From positions 1 to 64,000 of the forward strand of contig JAUYSP010000042.1 of NCBI GenBank assembly GCA_030696305.1: a DNA stretch of 64,000 nt, given 5' to 3'. Both the position numbers and the translations under genes were made by a program. A model generated the notes under the pieces. It saw only the letters and a list, made by a program, of their open reading frames with translations, was not told the origin of the DNA and did no database searches. Shown one piece after another: positions 7,794 to 18,879 of the stretch. This stretch comes from Legionellaceae bacterium (GTDB lineage Bacteria > Pseudomonadota > Gammaproteobacteria > Legionellales > Legionellaceae). The first letter of the stretch is position 1. Each line of letters starts with the position of its first letter.

Positions 7794-9263
7794 GTGACTA
7801 AAAAAAGAAGTCCACCTATCACCGCCACGCTGAACGACGGGGAATTTCGACGCGCCCTAAAAGCCCGCCACGTTCAATTAATAGCTCTAGGTGGCATTAT
7901 CGGCTCGGGTTTCTTTTTAAGTACAGGCGCCGTAGTACAACAAGTGGGGCCTTCTGTTTTCCTAGCCTATATCTTAGGTGGTTTAATCATCTATCTCACC
8001 ATGCTTTGTATGGGTGAACTGACAGTCGCCATTCCAATTTCTGGTTCATTTATAAACTATACTGCTGATTTTATTTCTCCTTCTCTAGCCTGCGGAGTTG
8101 GATGGTCATATTGGTTAAGCTGGGTGGCGTATATCCCTGCAGAGTGTCTCGCTGGCGGTATTATTATGGAATACTTTACCGGTGTTAATGGTTATGCTTG
8201 GGCCCTTTGCTTTGGATTGGTCATTACCTGTATTAATTTTGCAAAAGTCGGTACCTTTGGTGAAATTGAGTTTTGGTTAGCGCTCATTAAAATCTTCGCT
8301 TTATCTGGTTTTATCGTACTATCTATATTCATTTTTTTCGGCGTTATTCACGGTGATCACCCGAGTAGTGTCATCGGAAGTAAATATATTTTTGATCAAG
8401 GCGGTATGTTCCCTAATGGACTCATGCCGCTATTAACAGCCATGGTACTATTACTTGTTAATTATCAAGGCTCCGAGATAGTAGGACTTGCAGCAGGTGA
8501 ATCGATCGATCCGGCCCGTATGATTCCATTTGCGATTCGCAATGTGACTTTACGTATTCTCTTTATATACATCATTCCTGTGTTTTGTTTGGTTTTAATT
8601 TTTCCATGGCAAAAGGCAAATGTCATCAATTCGGTATTTGCCGATGCACTTAATTTTTATGGTTTAAAATGGGCCGGAGCGATAACCAGTTTTGTTACGC
8701 TGACGTCGGCTTTATCTTGTTCAAATTCAGGTGTTTATGGCATAGTAAGAGCATTAAATGCGCTAGCACGAAATGGCATGGCCCCTGCTCCCCTAGCTAA
8801 ATTGAACCATAATGCCGTACCGCAAAATGCAGGTATTGTGACGTTAATTGCGGTTTGGATTCTGCTCATTGCCAGCTATTTCTTTGCACAAACCACACTC
8901 TATATTGCTCTCCTCTTGGTATCAGGCTTTACAGGTGCTATCGCATGGATTTCGCTATGTTGGGCTCAAATTAACTTCCGTCGAAAACTCCATACAGCAG
9001 GTTATACCACTGCAGATTTAAAATACAAAACACCAGGATCACCTTATACTGGCATTGTAGCTATTGTACTTATGATTGGATGCTTGGTATTTCTAGTGTT
9101 CGCACATGACATGAGTTATAAAATAGCGTTTGTTATTGGAAGTGTTAGTTTGATTGTGCCAATGGTTGTTTACAAGCTTCTCAATCTAAAGACCAATCGA
9201 GATCAGTTATTAGCTAAAAATAAACAAATTCGCTTTAGTGATGTGTTTCCCGCTAAAAAATAG
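7794..9263 (+). CDS. Amino-acid permease (APC superfamily)
   Basis: Inner-membrane amino-acid transporter of the APC superfamily, AAT/GABA-permease type. The N-terminus carries the family signature ALKARHVQLIALGGIIGSGFFLSTG (helix 1 with the substrate-contacting GxIGSG turn), and about twelve membrane helices follow through residue 480. The reading frame runs open upstream through tRNA-Ser, but translation cannot begin there. There is no in-frame ATG before the conserved region, so I choose GTG at 7794 (489 aa); TTG at 7782 is an alternative. Substrate cannot be fixed by eye. Gene and helices are otherwise intact. Confidence 0.88.
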   Translation: MTKKRSPPITATLNDGEFRRALKARHVQLIALGGIIGSGFFLSTGAVVQQVGPSVFLAYILGGLIIYLTMLCMGELTVAIPISGSFINYTADFISPSLACGVGWSYWLSWVAYIPAECLAGGIIMEYFTGVNGYAWALCFGLVITCINFAKVGTFGEIEFWLALIKIFALSGFIVLSIFIFFGVIHGDHPSSVIGSKYIFDQGGMFPNGLMPLLTAMVLLLVNYQGSEIVGLAAGESIDPARMIPFAIRNVTLRILFIYIIPVFCLVLIFPWQKANVINSVFADALNFYGLKWAGAITSFVTLTSALSCSNSGVYGIVRALNALARNGMAPAPLAKLNHNAVPQNAGIVTLIAVWILLIASYFFAQTTLYIALLLVSGFTGAIAWISLCWAQINFRRKLHTAGYTTADLKYKTPGSPYTGIVAIVLMIGCLVFLVFAHDMSYKIAFVIGSVSLIVPMVVYKLLNLKTNRDQLLAKNKQIRFSDVFPAKK

Positions 9264-9328
9264 ATACTTCGCACAAGCAGCGGTCTTTGCAAATGCCCAG
9301 TGAACAAGATAATAAGCCCCCTAGTTAA

Positions 9329-9411
9329 CGTCATCCCGAACGTAGTGAGGGATCTCCAGAGTTTGGCGCGAATCTATTCAAGTGCAAAGCCTCACGGCAG
9401 TAGGGATGAGG
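9329..9411. repeat. Dispersed inverted-repeat element, type 2
   Basis: TCATCCCGAACGTAGTGAGG (9331-9350) is matched in inverted, diverged form by CCTCACGGCAGTAGGGATGA (9390-9409), bracketing about 39 bp. A related fragment in reverse orientation is seen near 49617-49645. This 'TCATCCC...GTGAGG(G)ATCT' type is a dispersed intergenic repeat, not coding. It fills part of the gene-free stretch 9264-9638 together with mini-element copy 2. Confidence 0.6.
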
Positions 9412-9477
9412 TACTTAGCAATTACTAAAGACAGAAAAAGAGCACTCAAACTATTTTGAACGCTCTCCGCTCTGCTG

Positions 9478-9633
9478 TCTGTTGACAATTCATTTCAACA
9501 AGGGCTACGTCCCGCGGCTTGTCGACGGATCCAAAGATGTTGCTCAATACACAATTTTATTGCACTACGATAGATCGAACTGGATCCCGCGGACAAGCCG
9601 CGGGACGTCGAAATATGAATTATCAACAACCCC
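9478..9633. mobile_element. Palindromic mini-element, copy 2
   Basis: About 156 bp, same family as the element at 22251. The left end GTCTGTTGACAATTCAT and right end ATGAATTATCAACAACCCC are inverted. The left arm contains CTACGTCCCGCGGCTTGTCGACGGATCC, the right arm GGATCCCGCGGACAAGCCGCGGGACGTCGAAATAT (split here from 9582 onward). The core (GTTGCTCAATACACAATT...) has the same orientation as copy 3 and opposite to copy 1. It ends 6 nt before the pspC-like stop codon. Reading frames across it are by-products of the palindromes. Confidence 0.82.
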
Positions 9634-9638
9634 AATAG

Positions 9639-9860
9639 TTAAATCCGTTTATCTAGGGGTACCAACACCCACAAAATTAAATACAACAGTATGGTAGACC
9701 CACCTAAGAAGACGAATAAAAGAAATATCAATCTCATCCATGTGGAGTCAATATTAAAATAAACAGCCAATCCGCCACACACCCCAGCGAGCATACGATC
9801 CTTACTGGAGCGATACATTTTTTTATGAGGTTTATATTCATTCTTCATATTTTGATTCAT
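9639..9860 (-). CDS. PspC-domain inner-membrane protein
   Basis: A 73-aa protein with a PspC domain: KKMYRSSKDRMLAGVCGGLA, then YFNIDSTWMRLIFLLFVFLG and a final hydrophobic helix ILLYLILWVLVPL. PspC proteins sit in the inner membrane and in enterobacteria help the phage-shock response sense envelope stress. Here there is no pspA, pspB or pspF nearby, so a stand-alone role is likely. It is the last gene of the long minus-strand envelope run, 19 nt after the capD-like gene. The ribosome site AAGGA precedes the ATG. Its stop lies 6 nt from mini-element copy 2. Confidence 0.85.
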   Translation of the reverse strand: MNQNMKNEYKPHKKMYRSSKDRMLAGVCGGLAVYFNIDSTWMRLIFLLFVFLGGSTILLYLILWVLVPLDKRI

Positions 9861-9879
9861 ATTTTGGTTTTCCTTGTGA

Positions 9880-11754
9880 TTACACCATTTTTGATGAAAA
9901 TGTATCTGTCATTAATTTATATTTATAACTAAATTCGGGTACCAAATTTTTCAATAAAAAAAGTAATTCTTCTGTTTGTTGACTTTCGCATGCTTGGTGA
10001 ATTAAATGAAGCGCATCGGTCAACTCATTCCAATCAGTTTCTCTATATTTTGCTTGAAATAATTTTTCATGCTCTGTTTCTACCAACAACTCCGAATCAT
10101 GAAATAGCTCTTCAAATAATTTTTCACCTGGTCTCAATCCAGTATATTTTATTTCTATATCTTTACCAGGCTCTTTCCCCATTAAACGAATCATTTGTTC
10201 CGCTAAATAACTAATTTTCACTGGATCGCCCATATTTAAAACAAATATTTCGCCTCCCTGGCCATTTACCATTGCTTGTAAAATCAATTGAGTAGCTTCA
10301 GGGATAGTCATAAAATAACGCTGCATATCAGGATGAGTGACAGTCAATGGTCCACCACGTTCTAATTGCTGTTGGAATAATGGTACAACACTTCCTGTTG
10401 ACCCCAATACATTACCAAAACGTACTGTAATAAACTCCGTAGCAACGCGTTTATCTAAATTTTGACAGTAAATTTCAGCCACGCGTTTAGTGGTCCCCAT
10501 CACATTCGTTGGATTAACTGCTTTATCAGAGGAAATAAGAATGAACTTAGCTGCACCAACTTCCACACTGGCTTGAGCGACTATTTGCGTGCCAATGACA
10601 TTATTTTGAACTGCAACCCGAATTTGTCCTTCTAACATCGGTACATGTTTATAAGCTGCGGCATGAAATACAATTTCAGGCTTAAATGATTCAAACACAT
10701 GGTTAACACCCACGACATCAGTCACATTTACTAAAGTTAATTCTATCAAAATATTGGGAAATTGAATTTGAAATTCGCGTTCAATGTTATATAAGTTAAA
10801 TTCGTTACTATCTAATATTAATAATTTGGATGGTTTAAAAGATGCAATTTGTCGACAAAGTTCTGAACCGATTGACCCCCCTCCCCCGGTTACCAAAACG
10901 CGCTTATTTTCGATGTTAGCTGCTATTTTATCCCAGTGAATTTTAACTTGGTCCCGGCCCAGTAAGTCTTCAATACTGACTGTGCGTAGGAGATTAACTT
11001 CGACCCGTCCCGAGGTGATTGCTTGCATGCTGGGTAAGGTTCTAAAGGGAATTTTTGTTTGTTCGCAATAATTGACGATGCGTCTCATTAAACTTGAGCT
11101 AGCCGAAGGTATGGCAATAAAAATTAAATCAATGTGATTTATTATAGCTAAATTTGGCAGGTCACTGATAGTGCCTAATACACGAACACCGTGAATATCA
11201 AGCCCTCGCTTATTTAAACTGTCATCTATCATACCGATAGGTAAATAGTTGGGTAAACGTTTTAATTCGCGTAATAAACTTTCTCCGGCTTGCCCTGCAC
11301 CAATAATAAAAACACGTTGCACGTCGTTCGTTTTCGATACATTCAGTCGCTTATCCCAAAAATGTCGAACACAAAATCGTCCTCCACAGAGCAGAATAAC
11401 CAATGTAATAGAATATAAGGGTAAAATAGATCGTGGAATATGATCTAGCATAGATAAATAGAGAATTGGAATAACTAAAATAGTAGTACTTAGAACCGAT
11501 CGTACAATGCGTTCAACATCATCGATAGACGAAAATCGCCACAAACCACGATATACTTTAAAATGATAATAACATCCTACTTGTACAACGATTAACAAAG
11601 CAAGGGTATATAATGATTGCGACTTTAATAAACCGTGTGGTAAAAATTGCATATTAGATCGTAACCAGTAAGCAAAATACCAAGCAATTGGAATCGCTAT
11701 AATATCATAAGCCAGCGTGGGTAATTTCAAATATCCTTTTTTCCAAAACAACAT
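9880..11754 (-). CDS. Membrane-anchored nucleotide-sugar 4,6-dehydratase (CapD/WbpM/FlaA1-like)
   Basis: Enzyme of the UDP-GlcNAc 4,6-dehydratase/epimerase group that feeds O-antigen, capsule or glycan pathways. The 624-aa protein has about four N-terminal membrane helices, then a CoA-binding-like Rossmann domain (VFIIGAGQAGESLLREL). The catalytic extended-SDR domain follows, with GGGGSIGSELCRQI as NAD(P) loop. The segment ISSDKAVNPTNVMGTTKR replaces the usual YxxxK by the SDK...TKR form typical of the long membrane-bound members. Length fits WbpM/PglF-type proteins (about 600-660 aa). It follows the Nif3-like gene by 16 nt in the murA operon; no other sugar-transfer genes are near, so the product glycan is unknown. 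Confidence 0.9.
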   Translation of the reverse strand: MLFWKKGYLKLPTLAYDIIAIPIAWYFAYWLRSNMQFLPHGLLKSQSLYTLALLIVVQVGCYYHFKVYRGLWRFSSIDDVERIVRSVLSTTILVIPILYLSMLDHIPRSILPLYSITLVILLCGGRFCVRHFWDKRLNVSKTNDVQRVFIIGAGQAGESLLRELKRLPNYLPIGMIDDSLNKRGLDIHGVRVLGTISDLPNLAIINHIDLIFIAIPSASSSLMRRIVNYCEQTKIPFRTLPSMQAITSGRVEVNLLRTVSIEDLLGRDQVKIHWDKIAANIENKRVLVTGGGGSIGSELCRQIASFKPSKLLILDSNEFNLYNIEREFQIQFPNILIELTLVNVTDVVGVNHVFESFKPEIVFHAAAYKHVPMLEGQIRVAVQNNVIGTQIVAQASVEVGAAKFILISSDKAVNPTNVMGTTKRVAEIYCQNLDKRVATEFITVRFGNVLGSTGSVVPLFQQQLERGGPLTVTHPDMQRYFMTIPEATQLILQAMVNGQGGEIFVLNMGDPVKISYLAEQMIRLMGKEPGKDIEIKYTGLRPGEKLFEELFHDSELLVETEHEKLFQAKYRETDWNELTDALHLIHQACESQQTEELLFLLKNLVPEFSYKYKLMTDTFSSKMV

Positions 11755-11770
11755 ACATATTCCTAACTAT

Positions 11771-14035
<2,265 letters not shown>

Positions 14036-14111
14036 TTATCTATATTTCCTCACATTAGCTATAGAGCTATACAATTCTTATAAGCACCATTTTTTAAGCA
14101 GCTAGTATAAC

Positions 14112-14387
14112 TCAAGATAATATAGTTTTCACTCCACAAAACTCAGCTAATGCGTACACCTCTTTTGGCATTTCATCAATTGAAAATATTTTCTTATATT
14201 CTTTACATAGTCTTTTTGCTTCAATGAGTAGCGCCAATCCGGCGCTATCACAGTGTTTAACTTGACTCAGGTCAAAACATAAACTGCTTATCTTACTATT
14301 TTTCAAAGATAAAATTAATCTTGCGCGGTCTTTTTCTACCGTTTCAAAAGTTAATTCTTCAGAAGGCTTAAAATGCATATCGCTCAT
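14112..14387 (-). CDS. mlaB: STAS-domain protein MlaB
   Basis: Cytoplasmic STAS protein that binds MlaF and is needed for assembly and activity of the MlaFEDB phospholipid transporter. The 91-aa form starting MSDMHFKPSEE at 14387 leaves a single nucleotide after the mlaC stop (TAG-C-ATG). An upstream ATG at 14411 would overlap mlaC by 23 nt and is less likely. The STAS signature CFDLSQVKHCDSAGLALLIEA is clear, including the Asp-Ser pair. Its place between mlaC and ibaG is canonical. Confidence 0.92.
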   Translation of the reverse strand: MSDMHFKPSEELTFETVEKDRARLILSLKNSKISSLCFDLSQVKHCDSAGLALLIEAKRLCKEYKKIFSIDEMPKEVYALAEFCGVKTILS

Positions 14388-14388
14388 G

Positions 14389-14994
14389 CTATGCTGCCTT
14401 TTTAGTATCATGCATTTGCTTAATCAAATCATGCATTGAAGAATTTTGCAGCATATCACCAAATTGCGATCTAAAACTTTGCAATAAACTGACACCCTCA
14501 ACACTGAGATCGTAAATTTTCCATTCACCATTTTTTGCAATCAAATTATAGCTTAATGGAATTTTTTGCCCACTAGGTCTTGATATCACGCTATTTACAC
14601 GCAGGAAACGTGAATCCACAGAACCTCTTAGAGGTAAAAACGCTACTGTTTCTCCAGAATATTCAGCTAATGGTGTAGCATAAGTGCGAATTACCAGTTG
14701 GGTAAAGGCTAAAGTAAATTCTTGCTTTTCAGCAGAAGTAGCATGATTCCATGCCTGACGCCCCAAAACAGAACGCGCCATGCCACTCAAATCCACGTGG
14801 GGTAACAGGTAGCGACGAATTGCCTCATAAACCACGTGATGATCTGTTTTTAATTTTGATTGGTTTTGCTTTAATGTCTCAATAATTTTATTGGCTGAAT
14901 CTTCGAGCATCGGGACAGGTGATGATTGCGCACCAACAACTTGTGAAAATAAAAAGGTAGCTAACAAGATTATTTTTTTTATTTTGTTCATCAT
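14389..14994 (-). CDS. mlaC: Periplasmic phospholipid-binding protein MlaC
   Basis: Soluble periplasmic carrier that shuttles phospholipids between MlaA in the outer membrane and the MlaFEDB complex. The 201-aa protein has a signal peptide (MMNKIKKIILLATFLFSQVVGAQS) and the MlaC/Ttg2 domain, with YEAIRRYLLPHVDLSGMAR and YDLSVEGVSLLQSFRSQF as family marks. Length is typical (E. coli 211 aa). AGGTG precedes two adjacent ATGs at 14994 and 14991. No mlaA is in the window. Confidence 0.95.
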   Translation of the reverse strand: MMNKIKKIILLATFLFSQVVGAQSSPVPMLEDSANKIIETLKQNQSKLKTDHHVVYEAIRRYLLPHVDLSGMARSVLGRQAWNHATSAEKQEFTLAFTQLVIRTYATPLAEYSGETVAFLPLRGSVDSRFLRVNSVISRPSGQKIPLSYNLIAKNGEWKIYDLSVEGVSLLQSFRSQFGDMLQNSSMHDLIKQMHDTKKAA

Positions 14995-14998
14995 GCAC

Positions 14999-15478
14999 CT
15001 ATTTTTTTATGTTAAATAAAAGTTGGCCGATTAAATTTTCCAAAATAATGGCTTCTTGTGTTTTTGCAATAACATCTCCTGAACGTAAGTAAGGATGATT
15101 ATTATTTTCTTCATCATACCCCGGAACAATACTAATGTAATTAGAACCCAATAGTCCTTCTGTTAGAATCCGAGCAGATACATCTTCGTATGGAATCGAT
15201 TTATCCGCACTTAGCATCATTGTCACTTTAGCATTGAGTTGGTTTGGCTGTAATTCAATACGAGTAACCTCTCCCACTTTAACCCCTGCAACCGTTACCG
15301 GTGCGCGCACTTTCAATCCGCCAATATCAGTAAAATCTGCTGTAACAGAATAAAGCGCACCTGAATTAAAATTGGTTATGCCACTCACTTTCATCACCAG
15401 CACAATAAATGCAAGCAATCCAAACAGCATGAAAAAGCCCACGCTCACATCAATATAACGATTTCGTACTTTATTCAT
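14999..15478 (-). CDS. mlaD: MCE-domain protein MlaD
   Basis: Inner-membrane-anchored MCE protein that forms the periplasmic hexameric ring of the MlaFEDB transporter. The 159-aa protein has one N-terminal helix (VSVGFFMLFGLLAFIVLVMKV) followed by the MCE core (DIGGLKVRAPVTVAGVKVGEV and GLLGSNYISIVPG). The ATG at 15478 shares a base with the mlaE stop (TAATG); a TTG two codons upstream is less likely. Typical length for the gammaproteobacterial form, lacking the C-terminal extension of some homologues. Confidence 0.96.
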   Translation of the reverse strand: MNKVRNRYIDVSVGFFMLFGLLAFIVLVMKVSGITNFNSGALYSVTADFTDIGGLKVRAPVTVAGVKVGEVTRIELQPNQLNAKVTMMLSADKSIPYEDVSARILTEGLLGSNYISIVPGYDEENNNHPYLRSGDVIAKTQEAIILENLIGQLLFNIKK

Positions 15479-16260
15479 TACCAACCCCCGATCATCATCG
15501 CAGTCAACAAAAAGTCAAACCCCAATACCACCAGCGACGAATACACAACTGTCCGTGTTGTCGCTTGGCTGATTCCTTCAGCTGTTGGTACGCAAGTAAA
15601 CCCCTGAAATACGGCAATCCAAATAACAAGAAATCCAAACACCACACTTTTAATGATGCCACTTAACACATCTACTCGAAAATCTACTGCCGCTTGCATA
15701 TTGGACCAAAACGTACCAGCATCCACGCCTAACCATTGTACCCCAATAAAATATCCACCATATACAGCAACTGCTGAGAAAATTAAGCCTAACAGCGGCA
15801 ACGCAATAAGACCTGCTAAAAATCTTGGATATATGATTTGACCTAACGGATCGACGCCCATCATATCCATACTAGCTAATTGCTCAGTTGTTTTCATTAG
15901 ACCAATTTCAGCCGTTAGTGCCGATCCTGCGCGGCCAGCAAATAAAAGTGCTGTGATTACTGGCCCAAGTTCACGCGCTATACTTAATGCTAATAACTGG
16001 CCAAGCTGACTTGTTGCGCCGAATTTCTTTAGGGTATTGTATCCTTGCAACCCAACCACCATCCCAATAAACAAAGCTGAGACGATAATAATTAAGCAGG
16101 ATAAAACACCAATAAAATAGAGTTGATTGAGTAGCGCACGACTCAGACGCGGAAAATTTGGCCTTCTGAAAATAACCCGACATAAAAAAAGACCTGAGCT
16201 ACCTAATACTTGTAACTTATCAACAGCAAAATGTCCCAAGCGCTCGACAGTTTCAAGCAT
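15478..16260 (-). CDS. mlaE: ABC transporter permease MlaE
   Basis: Permease subunit of the Mla phospholipid transporter in the inner membrane. At 260 aa it carries the permease signature (RELGPVITALLFAGRAGSALTAEIG, split after ALLF) and five or so hydrophobic helices, and length matches E. coli MlaE (260). It overlaps mlaF by 8 nt and mlaD by 1 nt, so the three are translated in coupling. Confidence 0.97.
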   Translation of the reverse strand: MLETVERLGHFAVDKLQVLGSSGLFLCRVIFRRPNFPRLSRALLNQLYFIGVLSCLIIIVSALFIGMVVGLQGYNTLKKFGATSQLGQLLALSIARELGPVITALLFAGRAGSALTAEIGLMKTTEQLASMDMMGVDPLGQIIYPRFLAGLIALPLLGLIFSAVAVYGGYFIGVQWLGVDAGTFWSNMQAAVDFRVDVLSGIIKSVVFGFLVIWIAVFQGFTCVPTAEGISQATTRTVVYSSLVVLGFDFLLTAMMIGGW

Positions 16261-17050
16261 CTAATAACTCCTCAGTATATGGTCTTGCTGGATAATGAAA
16301 AGGAACGGCACCATCTGCTTCACCATGCATAAACTGGCGAACTTCAGGTTGCGTCGACGCCATCAACTCGCTAGGTTCGCCCTCTCCAATTACTTTACCA
16401 TTTGCAATTAAATAAACATAGTCAGCGATTGAGCAGGTTTCCTCCACATCATGTGATACGATAATGGTGGTAATTTGTAGTAATTGATTCAAACGTTTAA
16501 TTAAACGAACTAAAACACCCATAGAAATTGGATCTTGGCCAGTAAAAGGCTCATCGTACATAATGAGTTCGGGATCTAATGCTATCGCACGGGCTAAAGC
16601 AACACGTCTTGCCATTCCGCCTGACAATTCCGCAGGCATTAATTGAGCCGCGCCGCGCAAACCAACCGCTTCCAATTTCATAAGAACTAAATCGCGCAAC
16701 ATGGCAGGACTTAAATTGGTATGTTCTCGCAAAGGAAAAGCTACATTATCAAATACAGACAGATGAGTAAAAAGAGCGCTATTTTGAAAGAGCAGTCCCA
16801 TTTTACGACGTAAAGCATATAATGATTTACGTGATAAGTGATGGATGTTATGACCGTTTACCTCGACAAACCCGTTATCAGGTTCTAGTAAACCACCAAT
16901 CAATCGTAACAAAGTGGTCTTACCACTTCCACTTGGCCCCATAATGGCCGTAATCTTCCCTCGCCGCACGGCAATATTAATATCATCAAAAATCAATCGT
17001 TCTCGATGCGCAAACGTTAAGTTGGTGATCGTCACCAAATTATCATGCAT
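16253..17050 (-). CDS. mlaF: ABC transporter ATPase MlaF
   Basis: ATPase that powers the MlaFEDB phospholipid transporter. Visible motifs are the Walker A GPSGSGKTT (residues 38-46), signature LSGGMARR, Walker B ELIMYDEPF and the switch His in IIVSHD. Length is 265 aa (E. coli 269). It is the first gene of the long minus-strand run mlaFEDCB-ibaG-murA-nif3-capD-pspC. AGGATG lies upstream of the ATG, and a predicted promoter with an overlapping palindrome lies at 17083-17118. Confidence 0.97.
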   Translation of the reverse strand: MHDNLVTITNLTFAHRERLIFDDINIAVRRGKITAIMGPSGSGKTTLLRLIGGLLEPDNGFVEVNGHNIHHLSRKSLYALRRKMGLLFQNSALFTHLSVFDNVAFPLREHTNLSPAMLRDLVLMKLEAVGLRGAAQLMPAELSGGMARRVALARAIALDPELIMYDEPFTGQDPISMGVLVRLIKRLNQLLQITTIIVSHDVEETCSIADYVYLIANGKVIGEGEPSELMASTQPEVRQFMHGEADGAVPFHYPARPYTEELLDA

Positions 17051-17082
17051 ATATCATCCTAATACTTAACACTCTAGTAGAT

Positions 17083-17118
17083 TATATACCTGGGTTTCTC
17101 AGTATTTCCAATATGGAA
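17083..17118 (-). promoter_or_regulatory. Predicted mla promoter with overlapping palindrome
   Basis: On the minus strand, TTGGAA (17111-17106) and TATATA (17088-17083) are separated by 17 nt; TATAAT (17086-17081) is an overlapping choice. The palindrome TTCCA-ATA-TGGAA (17106-17118) overlaps the -35 box and could be an operator. The remaining bases of the 316-nt divergent gap (17051-17366) are AT-rich, with the kds promoter at its right end. Confidence 0.4.
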
Positions 17119-17308
17119 TGATTAAAATTAAAAAAATTGATACTTAATGGCATTTAAAAGAATCAACTTAATACTACATGATTTTTTTTGTGCCATGTCA
17201 CTAACTTAGATCTATTGATTTACCTGATTATTTGCCTGGCAGCTGAATAACTCAAAAATGGTTAACAGTGAAATACTGATTAAAAAAACATCACCGAAAA
17301 GTCGTATT

Positions 17309-17336
17309 TTGAAGTACATTAGGTATATGTTATGAT
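17309..17336 (+). promoter_or_regulatory. Predicted sigma70 promoter of kdsD-lpt operon
   Basis: TTGAAG at 17309-17314 and TATGAT at 17331-17336 with a 16-nt spacer place the start near 17343, about 24 nt before the kdsD ATG. It is the best promoter match in the divergent mla/kds intergenic region. Confidence 0.6.
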
Positions 17337-17366
17337 TCAAATTCTTAGAGCAAGAAACATCTATTT

Positions 17367-18329
17367 ATGAACTTTTGTACTCTTGGTTTGGCTGTTATTG
17401 AAACAGAAGCACAAGCTATTTTTGAATTAACCCAACGTATAGATCATCGTTTTGAAACCGCTTGTAAATTATTGCTAGCATGTCAGGGACGTGTAGTCGT
17501 TACTGGAATGGGAAAATCAGGACATATTGCGCACAAAATTGCTGCAACATTTTCCAGCACTGGCACGCCTGCTTTTTTCATGCATCCTGGTGAAGCAAGT
17601 CACGGCGATTTAGGTATGATTACTCGAAACGATGTAGTCGTTGCTATTTCTAACTCCGGACAAACTCAAGAGTTAGTTGTTTTACTACCCCTTTTGAAAC
17701 GCCTTAATGTGCCATTGATCACGCTCACTGGCAATCCAGAATCAAGTTTAGCCACGACCGCTACAGTAAATTTAGATATTAGTGTCCGTCAAGAAGCATG
17801 CCCCTTGGGTTTAGCCCCCACAACCAGCACTACAGTTTCATTAGTGATGGGGGATGCGTTAGCCATTGCATTGCTTGATGCACGCGGCTTTAGCGCAGAA
17901 GATTTTGCGTTATCTCATCCGGGTGGCGTATTGGGTAAACGTTTACTGTTACGCATCGACGAGCTATCTCACCAACATGACGCATTACCTATTGTTAATG
18001 AAACGGTCACCATTCGAGAAGCATTGATAGAAGTCACTAATAAAAAATTGGGTATGACCTGCGTTGTGGACAATCGAGGGTATTTAACAGGTATTTACAC
18101 GGATGGCGATGTTCGACGAACATTGAATAAAGACTATAATATTAACTCAACCCCACTAAGAGAAGTCATGAGCCGAGGCTGTAAAACGATTCGACCCGGA
18201 CTATTAGCCGCAGAAGCATTATCCATCATGCAAAATCACAGCATCACTTCATTGGTTGTTGTGGATGATGACCAACGTCCAATAGGCGTTGTTCATTTAC
18301 ATGATTTACTGCGGGCTGGTGTTTATTAA
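17367..18329 (+). CDS. kdsD: Arabinose-5-phosphate isomerase KdsD
   Basis: Converts ribulose-5-phosphate to arabinose-5-phosphate, the first step to Kdo for LPS inner core. The 320-aa protein has an N-terminal SIS domain (VVTGMGKSGHIAHKIAATFSS, then HPGEASHGDLGM and ISNSGQTQEL) and a C-terminal pair of CBS domains (about residues 205-318, with GIYTDGDVRRTL and SLVVVDDDQRPIGVVHLHDLL). Length equals the family norm (about 328). The ribosome site is weak. It leads an operon with kdsC, lptC, lptA and lptB; the upstream yrbG antiporter gene found in E. coli is absent. Confidence 0.97.
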   Translation: MNFCTLGLAVIETEAQAIFELTQRIDHRFETACKLLLACQGRVVVTGMGKSGHIAHKIAATFSSTGTPAFFMHPGEASHGDLGMITRNDVVVAISNSGQTQELVVLLPLLKRLNVPLITLTGNPESSLATTATVNLDISVRQEACPLGLAPTTSTTVSLVMGDALAIALLDARGFSAEDFALSHPGGVLGKRLLLRIDELSHQHDALPIVNETVTIREALIEVTNKKLGMTCVVDNRGYLTGIYTDGDVRRTLNKDYNINSTPLREVMSRGCKTIRPGLLAAEALSIMQNHSITSLVVVDDDQRPIGVVHLHDLLRAGVY

Positions 18330-18351
18330 CGTATCAATAAGAGAAATTATA

Positions 18352-18879
18352 ATGAACAATCTAATTGAAAAAGCTAAAAAAATTAAATGTCTGATTTGTG
18401 ATATTGATGGCGTCTTAACTGATGGGCTCATTTTTATTGATAACCACGGCAATGAACTCAAAGGATTTAATATTCAGGACGGTTTCGGCTTAAAACTGCT
18501 GATGTCAGCAGGAATTGAAGTCGCAGTTATCACAGGATCGGTTAATGAAGTAATTAATCATCGTATGGCACAATTAGGGATTACTCATTATTTCAAAGGA
18601 CAAATTAACAAGAAGCAAGCGTATCAAGAATTAAAATCGCGTTTAAATTTAACAGACGAAGCGTTTGCATACATCGGTGATGATCTGCCTGATCTTTTGG
18701 TTATGACACAAGTGGGTTTTAGCATCGCCGTTGCAAATGCAGTAAAGTCTGTTAAAGAAAAAGCTGATTGGAATACCGAATTACCTGGAGGGCGTGGTGG
18801 TGTACGTGAGGCATGTGATTTCATTTTAAATGCTCAAGGCATGATGGATACCGCCGTTGCTCGGTTTTTAAAAACATGA
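18352..18879 (+). CDS. kdsC: Kdo-8-phosphate phosphatase KdsC
   Basis: HAD-family phosphatase releasing Kdo from Kdo-8-phosphate in LPS synthesis. The 175-aa protein begins MNNLIEKAKKIKCLICDIDG; HAD motif I is DIDGVLTDG and motif IV is GDDLPDL, with the family C-terminal tail PGGRGGVREACDFIL. I chose the ATG at 18352 (RBS-like AGAGAAAT upstream) over an earlier in-frame ATG at 18289 that lies inside kdsD. The stop overlaps the lptC start (ATGA). Confidence 0.96.
   Translation: MNNLIEKAKKIKCLICDIDGVLTDGLIFIDNHGNELKGFNIQDGFGLKLLMSAGIEVAVITGSVNEVINHRMAQLGITHYFKGQINKKQAYQELKSRLNLTDEAFAYIGDDLPDLLVMTQVGFSIAVANAVKSVKEKADWNTELPGGRGGVREACDFILNAQGMMDTAVARFLKT

Noticed and set aside
9478-9633. Mini-element copy 2 as a terminator for the permease or pspC-like gene
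   Set aside because: The structure is shared by other loci with different neighbours and has mobile-element-like ends; no T-run follows a compact stem.
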